Assembly: GCA_900545085.1 (NCBI GenBank) | Contig: UQXU01000024.1 | Location: 1 to 22,255, forward strand | DNA: 22,255 bases | Direction: 5' to 3' | Source of the DNA: an uncultured Eubacteriales bacterium | Lineage (GTDB): Bacteria > Bacillota > Clostridia > Christensenellales > Christensenellaceae | In this document: piece by piece, positions 1 through 6,832 of the stretch | How the letters are laid out: each line of letters opens with the position of its first letter | How positions within the stretch are numbered: position 1 is the stretch's first letter | The notes under the pieces: model-generated | What the model was told of the DNA's origin: nothing | Seen by the model: only the letters and a program-made list of their open reading frames with translations | Databases searched by the model: none | Translations under genes and position numbers: made by a program

Positions 1-1200
1 GTAATCTACGCTGTGGTATTTGAGCAGCTCGGAGTATATTTCGTCAGCCTGCTCTGCGAGCTTCTTCTGGAGCGGAAGAACAGCGGCCTTGTACGGCGCG
101 AGAGCGGGATGCAGGCGGAGTACGACGCGCGTATCCTTCTCCAGCTCTTCTTCGTCGTATGCGTCGCAGAGGAACGCCAGAGCCACGCGGTCTACGCCGA
201 GAGAGGGCTCGATGCAGTAAGGCACGTACTTTTCGTTTGTGATGGGATCCTGATAGGTGAAGTTTTCACCGGAGGTGTTCATGTGAGCTTTAAGGTCGAA
301 GTCCGTGCGGTCAGCAATTCCCCAAAGCTCGCCCCAGCCGAAGGGGAAGAGATATTCTATATCTGTAGTAGCGTTTGAATAATGAGACAGTTCTTCTTTG
401 TCGTGATCGCGAAGCTTGAAGTGCTCCTCGTTCATGCCGAGGGATTTCAGCCAGTCGCGGCAGGTGCCTCTCCAGTATTCGAACCACTGCATTTCTTCAT
501 CGGGATGACAGAAGAACTCCAGCTCCATCTGTTCAAATTCGCGCGTGCGGAATGTGAAGTTGCCGGGGGTAATCTCGTTGCGGAAGGATTTACCTATCTG
601 ACCGATACCCATGGGCATCTTTCTGCGAGTCGTGCGCAGTACGTTTTTGAAGTTGACGAATATACCCTGTGCTGTCTCGGGGCGCAGATAAATTTCGGAT
701 GCGCTGTCCTCTGTTACGCCCTGGAATGTCTTGAACATCAGGTTGAAGCTGCGGATGGGAGTGAAGTTCGCTTTTGCGCCGCATGTGGGGCAGGGGATGT
801 GCTCAGCTATGAAATCCTGCATTTCCTCCTTGCTCATGTGAGCGGGGTTTACGTCCTCGCCTGTGTCCGCGGCGTACTGCTCTATCAGCTTATCCGCGCG
901 GAAGCGCTCCTTGCAGCCCTTGCAGTCCATGAGCGGATCGGAGAAGCCGCCGACGTGGCCGGAGGCGACCCATGTCTGAGGATTCATGAGAATGGCGCAG
1001 TCAAGACCTACGTTATGTCTGTTTTCCGTTACAAACTTACGCCACCATGCTTTCTTAATGTTGTTTTTGAATTCTACACCGAGAGGACCGTAATCCCATG
1101 TGTTTGCGAGACCGCCGTATATCTCCGAGCCGGGGAAAACGTAGCCGCGGTTTTTACAAAGAGCTATTATTTTATCCATTGTCTTTTCGTTGTGGTTCAT
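1..1200 (-). CDS. glyQS: Glycyl-tRNA synthetase, single-chain type, 3' end outside the window
   Basis: Class II synthetase that attaches glycine to tRNA-Gly in the cytosol. The frame stays open from ATG at 1200 to the window edge, giving about 400 residues of a family that is usually near 460; the missing part is the end of the anticodon-binding domain. Visible signatures are the N-terminal GSEIYGG and TWDYGPLG segments, a zinc-type CKGC...CPTC pair in the insertion, the motif 2 region around [10 protein letters not shown], and the motif 3 region around [12 protein letters not shown]. This is the alpha2 single-polypeptide enzyme, not the glyQ/glyS two-subunit form. The start is fixed by AGGAGG at 1206-1211. 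Expression is likely controlled by the T-box attenuator directly upstream. Identification is firm. Confidence 0.95.
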   Translation of the reverse strand, partial: MNHNEKTMDKIIALCKNRGYVFPGSEIYGGLANTWDYGPLGVEFKNNIKKAWWRKFVTENRHNVGLDCAILMNPQTWVASGHVGGFSDPLMDCKGCKERFRADKLIEQYAADTGEDVNPAHMSKEEMQDFIAEHIPCPTCGAKANFTPIRSFNLMFKTFQGVTEDSASEIYLRPETAQGIFVNFKNVLRTTRRKMPMGIGQIGKSFRNEITPGNFTFRTREFEQMELEFFCHPDEEMQWFEYWRGTCRDWLKSLGMNEEHFKLRDHDKEELSHYSNATTDIEYLFPFGWGELWGIADRTDFDLKAHMNTSGENFTYQDPITNEKYVPYCIEPSLGVDRVALAFLCDAYDEEELEKDTRVVLRLHPALAPYKAAVLPLQKKLAEQADEIYSELLKYHSVDY

Positions 1201-1237
1201 GTGTTCCTCCTGCGAAATGTTTAATTTCCGAAATAAT

Positions 1238-1273
1238 AAAAAAACTTCCGCCCCTGAATCAAAGGGACGAAAG
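1238..1273 (-). terminator. Intrinsic terminator of the T-box attenuator
   Basis: On the minus strand CTTTCGTCCCT (1273-1263) pairs over 11 bp (including G-U pairs) with AGGGGCGGAAG (1255-1245) around a 7-nt loop, followed by seven T residues (1244-1238). It lies between the T-box motif and the glyQS ribosome site, where the attenuator terminator belongs. Confidence 0.9.
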
Positions 1274-1382
1274 AAAAGTACGCTTCCGTGGTTCCACCCT
1301 TATTGACGCATTGCTGCGCCCGCTTTAGGAAGGTGCGGGATCATATTGAGGTTGCCAAAGCCTCGCCCGCCGATATTAATCT
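1238..1382 (-). promoter_or_regulatory. T-box riboswitch leader of glyQS (glycine-specific, short Stem I)
   Basis: The minus strand at 1300-1286 reads AGGGTGGAACCACGG, the conserved T-box sequence. The variable base of the UGGN bulge is A, which fits the U discriminator base of bacterial tRNA-Gly. Upstream, GCGGG (1370-1366) pairs with CCCGC (1339-1335) and GAGG (1364-1361) with CCTC (1351-1348), forming one short Stem I whose loop contains GGC followed by A (1356-1353), a possible glycine specifier. Downstream is a terminator hairpin. Only about 80 nt separate the predicted start of transcription from the T-box. By family rule, uncharged tRNA-Gly should favour the antiterminator and allow glyQS transcription. 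The T-box call is firm; the specifier placement is tentative. Confidence 0.92.
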
Positions 1383-1388
1383 CATATA

Positions 1389-1417
1389 ATTCTAAACAAC
1401 GCTGAGAGTTTTGTCAA
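1389..1417 (-). promoter_or_regulatory. Promoter of glyQS
   Basis: On the minus strand, TTGACA (1417-1412) and TAGAAT (1394-1389) are separated by 17 bp. The predicted start near 1382 gives a leader of about 180 nt that holds the T-box. Confidence 0.8.
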
Positions 1418-1472
1418 CCCTTTTTATGTATAGATTATATAGCATTTTAAAAAATATAGTGTGAAAAATAGT

Positions 1473-1501
1473 TTTACATGTCGGATGATATAATATATAA
1501 T
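1473..1501 (+). promoter_or_regulatory. Promoter of the Tim44-like/SPFH gene pair
   Basis: TTTACA (1473-1478) and TATAAT (1496-1501) are separated by 17 bp, about 45 bp upstream of the first start codon. A second TATAAT at 1489-1494 is too close to this -35 element to be used with it. Confidence 0.65.
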
Positions 1502-1545
1502 AAAAAATGTCGAATAACAAATATCGAGAGGAATAAAGTCTGGTT

Positions 1546-2562
1546 ATGAAAAAAAGAACGAGGATAATGCTGCTTGCGATTTGCGTTCTGCTCATATTCG
1601 CCGTCGCAGCGCCGGCGTATGCGGATTTCCGCCCTGTAGATGTGGGCAATTTCAACGATTACAGCAGCGGCAGTGATTATAGCAGCGGCAGCGACTGGAG
1701 CAGCGGAGGTTCTTCAGACCTGTTTGTTTTCAGCTCGAGCGGGGATGGCGACGAAGAGTTCGGATTTGTGGAAGTCGCAGTAATCGTAGTAATTCTTCTG
1801 CTGTTTTTCAGCTGGAAAGGCAAAAGAGGAAAGAAAGGCTCGAATGCGAGAGTGGGAAACAGCCCCCCGCCTCCGCAGCAGCCTATGGACTTTACATATC
1901 CGATTAACGACGCCATAAAACAGGTGGACCCGCTTTTTGACGATGACAAGTTCATGGCGTGGACAAAGGAAGTGTTTATCACTCTGCAAAACGCATGGAC
2001 AGAACGCGATTGGTCTAAAGTACGTCCTTTTGAAAAAGAAGAGCTTTATCGTCAGCATGAGATACAGCTCAAGCAATATATAAATAATGGTCAGATAAAC
2101 ATAATAGACAGAATTAACGTCAATCAGGCATATCTGCATCATTATGAGCGCACGGTAGAATACGAGCATCTAAAAGTTTATATGCAGGTGCGCATGGTGG
2201 ATTATATTATAGATGAAAAAACCAAGAAAGTGCTGAAAGGCGATCCTGACAAAGATTGCTTTATGCAGTATATTCTGACATTCACGAGAAAGACGGGCGT
2301 GCTCACAGATCTTGCTAAAAGCAATAACTCTACAGTATCCTGCCCGCATTGCGGCGCGCCGACGCAGATAACGAGCTCGGGCAAATGCGAATACTGCGGC
2401 TTCATAATAACTACGGGTGAATACGATTGGGTATTGCTGAATATTGAAGCGGTTAAACCCGGGCTGCATGTAGACAATACGGGTGTGTTCATACATCCTG
2501 ATGCATATGCAAAGACTGATGCAGACGATGCGAAAAACGGCGGAGACCGGAACGACGTATAA
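1546..2562 (+). CDS. Tim44-like domain membrane protein with C-terminal zinc ribbon
   Basis: A 338-residue protein, likely an envelope protein with a cytosolic C-terminal part. Residues 1-26 form a signal peptide ending AYA. Residues 39-58 are a Ser/Gly/Asp-rich repeat of YSSGSD units. Residues 74-89 are a membrane helix followed by a lysine/arginine-rich stop-transfer segment. A PPPPQQP linker leads to a region (about 115-255) resembling the Tim44-like/NTF2-fold domain: a helical start, then paired strands around the HLKVYMQVRMVDY segment. A zinc ribbon closes it (C266, C269, C281, C284). The ribosome site GAGAGG lies rather far from the ATG (about 14 nt). The SPFH gene follows after 21 bp, so the two are probably an operon. 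The exact role is unknown; an envelope-stress or membrane-quality role is inferred only from comparison with the ydjGHI genes of Bacillus. Confidence 0.75.
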   Translation: MKKRTRIMLLAICVLLIFAVAAPAYADFRPVDVGNFNDYSSGSDYSSGSDWSSGGSSDLFVFSSSGDGDEEFGFVEVAVIVVILLLFFSWKGKRGKKGSNARVGNSPPPPQQPMDFTYPINDAIKQVDPLFDDDKFMAWTKEVFITLQNAWTERDWSKVRPFEKEELYRQHEIQLKQYINNGQINIIDRINVNQAYLHHYERTVEYEHLKVYMQVRMVDYIIDEKTKKVLKGDPDKDCFMQYILTFTRKTGVLTDLAKSNNSTVSCPHCGAPTQITSSGKCEYCGFIITTGEYDWVLLNIEAVKPGLHVDNTGVFIHPDAYAKTDADDAKNGGDRNDV

Positions 2563-2583
2563 CATACTTTGGAGAGGTAAAAT

Positions 2584-3879
2584 ATGGGACTTATCAAAGC
2601 TATATTTGGCGGAATAACTACAACTCTGGCTGACCAGTGGAAAGAGTTGATATACTGCGACTCCATGAGCGCCGACGTGCTTATGGCGAAGGGGCAGGCG
2701 CGCGTGGGCGGCAGAAGCTCCAATACGAAAAGAGACGAGAACATAATAACCGACGGGTCTAAAATAGCCGTAAACGAAGGTCAATGTATGTTGATTGTCG
2801 AAAACGGAAGAGTAGTAGATTTTTGCACTGAGCCGGGCGAATATGAATACCGCACAGGCACAGAGCCTTCCATGCTGGATTCAGGCTTCAAGGGACTGAA
2901 AGAAAGCTTTAAAAAAGTCGGCAAGAGATTTACGTACGGCGGTCAGCCTGAGAACGACCAGCGGGTGTATTTCATAAATACAAAAGAAATATTGGGGAAC
3001 AAAGTCGGAGTGGGCGAAGTGCCGTTCAGAGACAGTGAGTTCGGCTTTACCATAATGCTGCGAGGATACGGGAATTACTCCTATCGTATTACGAACCCGA
3101 TTATGTTTTATACTGAAATATGTGCGAATGTCGAAGAAACTTTCTATCGTTCCAGTATAGACGATCAGCTGAAGAGCGAGGTGCAGCATTTCCTCCAGCC
3201 TGCGATAGGACAGATTGCTCTTAAAAAAATCCCTTACGATCAGATACTATTGTATACTGAGGAAATAGCCGACTTGCTGAACAAGTCGCTCAGCGCAGAA
3301 TGGGTGGAGAAGCGCGGCATTTCCATAGTCTCTATGGCGTTTGCATCCATAACTCCCGATCCTGAAAGCAGCAAAAAAATAGCTCAATTCCAGGAGTCCA
3401 GAGTTTATACTAATGCTCATATGATGGGCGCGCGCATAGGCACGGCTCAGGCTAACGCTATGGAGACGGCGGCGGGAAATTCTGCCGGCGCGATGACAGG
3501 TTTTATGGGCATGGGCTTTGCGCAGCAATCAGGCGGGCTCAACGCAAATGAACTGTTTGCAAACGGTCAAAAGCAGGCGCAGCATGAGCCGAATGCTCCG
3601 GCGGGCGGCGAAGGCTGGACTTGCTCGTGCGGCAAAACGGGGAATATGGGAAAATTCTGCATAGAATGCGGAGCTAAAAAGCCTCAGGAAGGATGGGAAT
3701 GCCCCGAGTGTCATACGTTGAACAAGGGCAAGTTCTGTTCAGAATGCGGTACCAAAAAGCCGCAGGATGCGCCGCTTTATAAATGCGATAAATGCGGATG
3801 GGAACCTGACGATCCGTATAATCCGCCTAAATTCTGCCCTGAATGCGGAGATAAGTTTGACGAAAACGATATACTCTAA
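2584..3879 (+). CDS. SPFH/band 7 family protein, YdjI-like, with three zinc ribbons
   Basis: A 431-residue protein starting GLIKAIFGGITTTLADQWKE, the typical opening of the YdjI-like branch of the SPFH (stomatin/prohibitin/flotillin) superfamily. The SPFH core spans about residues 55-270, including EGQCMLIVENGRVVDF and the WVEKRGISIVSMAF segment. A glycine/alanine/methionine-rich linker (about 285-335) leads to three consecutive zinc ribbons: C347/C349/C359/C362, C373/C376/C385/C388 and C401/C404/C418/C421. There is no membrane helix, so it probably associates with the membrane peripherally through a partner, plausibly the Tim44-like protein encoded just upstream. GGAGAGGT precedes the ATG. 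In Bacillus subtilis, ydjI is linked to pspA and the sigma-W envelope-stress regulon; no pspA is present here. Family assignment is good, function inferred. Confidence 0.82.
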   Translation: MGLIKAIFGGITTTLADQWKELIYCDSMSADVLMAKGQARVGGRSSNTKRDENIITDGSKIAVNEGQCMLIVENGRVVDFCTEPGEYEYRTGTEPSMLDSGFKGLKESFKKVGKRFTYGGQPENDQRVYFINTKEILGNKVGVGEVPFRDSEFGFTIMLRGYGNYSYRITNPIMFYTEICANVEETFYRSSIDDQLKSEVQHFLQPAIGQIALKKIPYDQILLYTEEIADLLNKSLSAEWVEKRGISIVSMAFASITPDPESSKKIAQFQESRVYTNAHMMGARIGTAQANAMETAAGNSAGAMTGFMGMGFAQQSGGLNANELFANGQKQAQHEPNAPAGGEGWTCSCGKTGNMGKFCIECGAKKPQEGWECPECHTLNKGKFCSECGTKKPQDAPLYKCDKCGWEPDDPYNPPKFCPECGDKFDENDIL

Positions 3880-3885
3880 AATAAT

Positions 3886-3919
3886 AAAAACAGAGTTTCG
3901 ATAGGAGGCTCTGTTTTTT
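3886..3919 (+). terminator. Terminator after the SPFH gene
   Basis: AAAAACAGAG (3886-3895) pairs with CTCTGTTTTT (3909-3918) in a T-rich end, seven bases after the stop codon. Confidence 0.8.
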
Positions 3920-3948
3920 GTCCTTACAGTTTAGTTAGATTCAATATG

Positions 3949-3977
3949 TTGACAGCTGTAAACGTCTGTGATAAACT
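3949..3977 (+). promoter_or_regulatory. Promoter of the putative lipoprotein gene
   Basis: TTGACA (3949-3954), a 17-bp spacer and TAAACT (3972-3977) put the start of transcription near 3984, about 55 nt before the chosen start codon. Confidence 0.7.
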
Positions 3978-4040
3978 TTTAGAAATACAGATTTAAATTT
4001 AATAGACAGGCTTGATGTGAGCCAAATAGAAGATGGAATG

Positions 4041-4967
4041 ATGAAATATTTAAAGCGTAGAAGTGGACTAATAATATTTGTGACGGTTATCATGTTGTCT
4101 TTGTGCTCGTGCGTAGGGGCAGCGTCCTGCGACGAGGGCTTTCGATCGTTTATGGAGATAACACCCGCGTCGCAAAAAGCGTTAAAGAGCGGCTTTCAGA
4201 ATGTAAATGCGGAAGCTGAATACGAAGATGTTACGCTGAGAGTTACGGAGACATTGGGCGACGGCAAAGCTCTTTATGCCGTTTTGGAAATTGACTTTTC
4301 TAAAAACGTGAATTTTAAAAAAGTGCTTGAGGCTTCGAAGGAAGAATTTGTGTCTTTTGATGTAAATGACATCACGATGTATAACGGAAGACTTACTCCT
4401 GATGATATAGATAAAGCCGTTGCAGCCGCTCCGGATAAGCCTTTCGACCGTCCGGGAGAGATAAATACCGGCGCTTTAACTATAATGAATAATCAAGATA
4501 TGCAGGACTTGGCCAACGGAAAAGCTAAAATTCTATTTGGAGTTACGGCAGACGGAAACGCAGATATCACTACGGGCGGAGAGGTCACGTTTGTATTGGA
4601 CGATTTGCAGTATTATACAGAAAAGTATGGCTGCCAAAAGCTGGCGGAGGGGAGATTTACGATAACTTGGACTCCGACAAACAAGCTTGAAATTAAATGC
4701 GGACATGTTTACGACGGCGGGCAAAAAGCGGCGGATATTATGATTTCTCCTATCCACGTATTCCTGCGCAATGTAAAAGAAAAAACGCTTATGGAGCAAT
4801 TGAGCTCGACTGATGTGAAGATTAAAATGGCAGACGGAACGTTCTGCGAGCTAAGCGGCTCGGGCAGCGACTTAGACTGGAACATAACAAATCTGGACAA
4901 AGTCATAAATTTAGACGCTATAGACAGCGTAAATGTGGGACCGTATACTGTTGAATTCGAGCAATGA
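4041..4967 (+). CDS. Putative secreted lipoprotein of unknown function
   Basis: About 308 residues from ATG 4041. I do not recognise the family. The N-terminus is basic (MKYLKRRSG), then hydrophobic (LIIFVTVIMLSL), then LCSC, which can serve as a lipobox with lipidation on the second Cys; signal peptidase I cleavage near GAASC is the alternative. The mature part is mixed polar, with no further membrane helix and no obvious catalytic motif, and ends in beta-type segments (VNVGPYTVEFEQ). Start choice is uncertain: a GTG at 4017 and an ATG at 4038 are in frame, but 4041 gives the most compact signal peptide; ribosome sites are weak for all three. The gene stands alone, with its own promoter and a weak terminator after it. 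A surface or extracellular role is inferred from the signal only. Confidence 0.7.
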   Translation: MKYLKRRSGLIIFVTVIMLSLCSCVGAASCDEGFRSFMEITPASQKALKSGFQNVNAEAEYEDVTLRVTETLGDGKALYAVLEIDFSKNVNFKKVLEASKEEFVSFDVNDITMYNGRLTPDDIDKAVAAAPDKPFDRPGEINTGALTIMNNQDMQDLANGKAKILFGVTADGNADITTGGEVTFVLDDLQYYTEKYGCQKLAEGRFTITWTPTNKLEIKCGHVYDGGQKAADIMISPIHVFLRNVKEKTLMEQLSSTDVKIKMADGTFCELSGSGSDLDWNITNLDKVINLDAIDSVNVGPYTVEFEQ

Positions 4968-4970
4968 TGA

Positions 4971-4999
4971 AAAAACGATGATTTTCAGCCGGCGTTTTT
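4971..4999 (+). terminator. Possible terminator after the lipoprotein gene
   Basis: AAAAACG (4971-4977) can pair with CGTTTTT (4993-4999) just downstream of the stop. The stem is mostly A-T, so the call is weak. Confidence 0.4.
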
Positions 5000-5063
5000 G
5001 CTGCGGTGTGTTGTGCTTTAAGACTGCATAGCAAGCCGTAAATAACGCCGCTTTTATTGTTTT

Positions 5064-5156
5064 ACAAAAAAGCTGATGACACTGCAAACTGAGATGCGCC
5101 ATCAGCTTTGTAAGAGACCTCGGCGCGAACCGAGGGAGAACTCCGTTCCCTGCATC
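5064..5156 (-). ncRNA. Candidate orphan small RNA, about 93 nt
   Basis: The 268-bp space between two convergent genes holds a complete short transcription unit on the minus strand: a near-consensus promoter, three consecutive hairpins and a terminator with a U tract. From the 5' end: GGGAAC (5150-5145) pairs with GUUC-U-CCC around a GGA loop with one bulged U; CCUCGG (5135-5130) pairs with CCGAGG (5123-5118) around UUCGCG; a 10-bp terminator stem follows. The first six bases (GAUGC) could also pair with GCAUC in the terminator loop. No reading frame with a ribosome site is seen. It does not match tmRNA, 6S, SRP or any riboswitch class I know. It could instead be a structured 3' end of the lactate dehydrogenase mRNA. 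Confidence 0.55.
5066..5109 (-). terminator. Terminator of the candidate small RNA, also first visible terminator after ldh
   Basis: AAAGCTGATG (5109-5100) pairs with CATCAGCTTT (5078-5069) over 10 bp and runs into six T residues on the minus strand. The 21-nt loop is longer than usual. Confidence 0.7.
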
Positions 5157-5161
5157 AATAA

Positions 5162-5190
5162 AGTATACTGTTATGCAGATTTGGTGTTAA
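5162..5190 (-). promoter_or_regulatory. Promoter of the candidate small RNA
   Basis: On the minus strand TTAACA (5190-5185), a 17-bp spacer and TATACT (5167-5162) predict a start near 5155. It lies after the ldh stop codon and points away from ldh, so it cannot serve that gene. Confidence 0.6.
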
Positions 5191-5235
5191 TAAACCGAGT
5201 GAAAATACATGAGAACATGAAACTGAGATCAGCGG

Positions 5236-6177
5236 CTAAAAGCCCACCTTTTCCAGCGTGTCCTTGAGAGTTTTGGCAGACTCGGTGAGTTTTTCTTTTT
5301 CTGCGCTGCTGAGGGGCAGGTGGAGTATCTTTTCGACGCCGCTTGCGCTTACGATAGAAGGGATACCCATGCAGACGCCGGATATTCCGTATTCTCCCGT
5401 CAAAAGACTGGAAACAGAGAGTACGGAATGCTCGTCTCGAACGATGGCTTCCGCGATTCTTTTAACAGACATGGCGATAGCGTAGTACGTTGCGCCTTTT
5501 TTTTCTATAATCTGATATGCGCTGTCCACGACCTGTTTTCCGATTGCAGCTTCGTCTATTTCGCCGCCTTCGCAGCCGGTTAGGGAACAAAAATCACGTA
5601 TCGGTACGCCGGAAATGTTTGCGCTGCTCCAGACGGGAAGCTCGCTGTCGCCGTGTTCTCCTATGATATATGCGTCGACGTTTCTGCCGTCTATTCCCAG
5701 TTTGCGGCCAATGTAATACTTTAGACGGGCAGTATCCAGGACTGTACCCGAGCCTAAAACTCTGCTTTGGGGCAGGTTGGAAAGCTCTGTTGCTATGCGA
5801 GTTAAGATATCTACGGGGTTCGACACGATGAGCAATATGCCGTCAAAGCCGCTTTGATTAATTTTAGGGATTATGTTTTTGATTATTTCGGCATTTTTTT
5901 GGACTAGATCTATGCGCGTTTCTCCGACTTTCTGATTTGCGCCGGCGGTTACGATTATCAAGTCTGCGTCTCCGAGGTCTGAGTATTCGCCCGCCCAGAT
6001 GTGCATTGGCTTTATCAGAGGCAGAGCATGGCTTAGGTCCATGACCTCGCCCTCGGCTCTTGCTTTGTTGGCGTCGATTAAAATCATATCAGAAAACATA
6101 CCGCTCTCCATCAAGCAGAATGCGGCGGAAGCTCCGACGAATCCGCAGCCGATTATGGCACATTTCTTATCATGCAT
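5236..6177 (-). CDS. ldh: L-lactate dehydrogenase
   Basis: A 313-residue NAD-dependent enzyme that interconverts pyruvate and L-lactate, regenerating NAD+ in fermentation; cytosolic. The Rossmann start GCGFVGASAAF is at residues 10-20 and the NAD-selecting acidic residue lies in LIDANK. The active-site set is complete: Q82 in TAGANQ (lactate rather than malate preference), R88 in GETR, D148 and R151 in LDTARL, and H175 in GEHGDSE. Length is normal for the family. AAAGGATG lies upstream of the ATG with a slightly long spacing. It is a single-gene unit, isolated from the DUF2325 gene upstream by tandem terminators. I saw no clear promoter and no Rex-type operator. Malate dehydrogenase is the main alternative; the Gln at position 82 argues against it. 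Confidence 0.93.
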   Translation of the reverse strand: MHDKKCAIIGCGFVGASAAFCLMESGMFSDMILIDANKARAEGEVMDLSHALPLIKPMHIWAGEYSDLGDADLIIVTAGANQKVGETRIDLVQKNAEIIKNIIPKINQSGFDGILLIVSNPVDILTRIATELSNLPQSRVLGSGTVLDTARLKYYIGRKLGIDGRNVDAYIIGEHGDSELPVWSSANISGVPIRDFCSLTGCEGGEIDEAAIGKQVVDSAYQIIEKKGATYYAIAMSVKRIAEAIVRDEHSVLSVSSLLTGEYGISGVCMGIPSIVSASGVEKILHLPLSSAEKEKLTESAKTLKDTLEKVGF

Positions 6178-6250
6178 AAATTTGTCATCCTTTCAACAAG
6201 AAAATGTAATGTTATATGAGTTTAATTCTATTATCTGCGAAAAGTGCAAA

Positions 6251-6298
6251 ACAAAAACGGCAGTTTTTAACTGCAAAAAAAGACCGCCAAAGCGGCCA
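6251..6298 (-). terminator. Tandem terminators after the DUF2325 gene
   Basis: On the minus strand GGCCGC (6298-6293) pairs with GCGGTC (6288-6283, one G-U pair) around a 4-nt loop and runs into seven T residues. Right behind it GCAGTT-AAA-AACTGC (6275-6261) forms a second perfect stem followed by CGTTTTTG. Confidence 0.75.
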
Positions 6299-6304
6299 AG
6301 CGGT

Positions 6305-6592
6305 TTATGCTTTTTGTGCATGGTTGTCAAGTATATTTTTGAGAGCGGAAATGCTGCTGGAATGAGAACGCTCGATAGGCAGGTTCTGCCTGCGGGCTTC
6401 TCTGCGCGCGCATTCCACCATTTTGTGAGAGACTGTACCGGTGAAGAGTACCATTAGATCCGGAGATCCTATTTTGTTTTTTAGGCCGTCGCGCATCTGC
6501 GTGAATACCTTTGCGCTGCATCCGTAATCTTTGCATAGGTCTACGTATTGTCTGACCATCCTGTCGTTACCGCCTACGATAACTATGCTCAT
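6305..6592 (-). CDS. DUF2325 domain protein
   Basis: A 95-residue cytosolic protein that is almost entirely one DUF2325 domain. It starts MSIVIVGGNDRM, the family's typical glycine-rich first strand, has VLFTGTVSHKMVECARREAR in the middle (the conserved Ser-His-x-Met and Cys positions) and a short C-terminal helix. No biochemical function is established for the family, so none is claimed. AGGAGG at 6598-6603 fixes the start. The gene has its own promoter with a DtxR-type operator at its start of transcription, the same operator found at feoA and feoB, so it is probably iron-repressed. Conserved Ser, His and Cys residues are compatible with metal or redox sensing, which is inference only. Confidence 0.85.
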   Translation of the reverse strand: MSIVIVGGNDRMVRQYVDLCKDYGCSAKVFTQMRDGLKNKIGSPDLMVLFTGTVSHKMVECARREARRQNLPIERSHSSSISALKNILDNHAQKA

Positions 6593-6639
6593 GTTAACCT
6601 CCTCATATTCTGCAAAAATAAGTTGAAATAATTGGTGCG

Positions 6640-6655
6640 GTTAGCTTATGCTAAC
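6640..6655. promoter_or_regulatory. DtxR-type operator at the DUF2325 promoter
   Basis: GTTAGCTTATGCTAAC is a GTTAG-N6-CTAAC inverted repeat placed just downstream of the predicted start of transcription. Binding here would block the promoter of the DUF2325 gene. Confidence 0.75.
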
Positions 6656-6664
6656 TGCATTTAA

Positions 6665-6694
6665 ATTGTACCATAGTTATCTATAAGATGTCAA
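6665..6694 (-). promoter_or_regulatory. Promoter of the DUF2325 gene
   Basis: On the minus strand TTGACA (6694-6689), an 18-bp spacer and TACAAT (6670-6665); start of transcription near 6658, directly next to the operator. Confidence 0.75.
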
Positions 6695-6739
6695 CAGGTT
6701 TGAAAGAAAAAATCCTAATTTTTACTCGGAATAAAAAAA

Positions 6740-6755
6740 GTTAACCTAGACTAAC
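6740..6755. promoter_or_regulatory. Degenerate DtxR-type operator between the repressor and DUF2325 genes
   Basis: GTTAACCTAGACTAAC matches GTTAG-N6-CTAAC with one change. It lies exactly 100 bp from the operator at 6640 and upstream of the DUF2325 promoter, where an auxiliary site could act. A second small palindrome, TAACTA-AA-TAGTTA, starts inside it at 6752. Confidence 0.45.
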
Positions 6756-6763
6756 TAAATAGT

Positions 6764-6800
6764 TAAAATCAAGAGGGATTTCTATGCGATCCCTCTTTTT
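6764..6800 (-). terminator. Terminator after the DtxR-type repressor gene
   Basis: AAGAGGGAT (6771-6779) pairs with ATCCCTCTT (6789-6797). On the minus strand the stem is followed by GATTTTA; on the plus strand by TTTTT-type sequence, so it may work both ways. Confidence 0.65.
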
Positions 6801-6832
6801 AAAAACAGTATACGGCAGAGGAGAAGGGGAGA

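Noticed and set aside
13-1224. Plus-strand open frames over the first 1.2 kb
   Set aside because: They are mirror frames of glyQS on the minus strand, which has full family motifs and a T-box leader; the plus frames show no recognisable domain.
5072-5100. Hammerhead-like CTGATGA on the plus strand
   Set aside because: No GAAA segment follows a closing stem and no cleavage-site stem is found; the bases are better explained as one arm of the minus-strand terminator.
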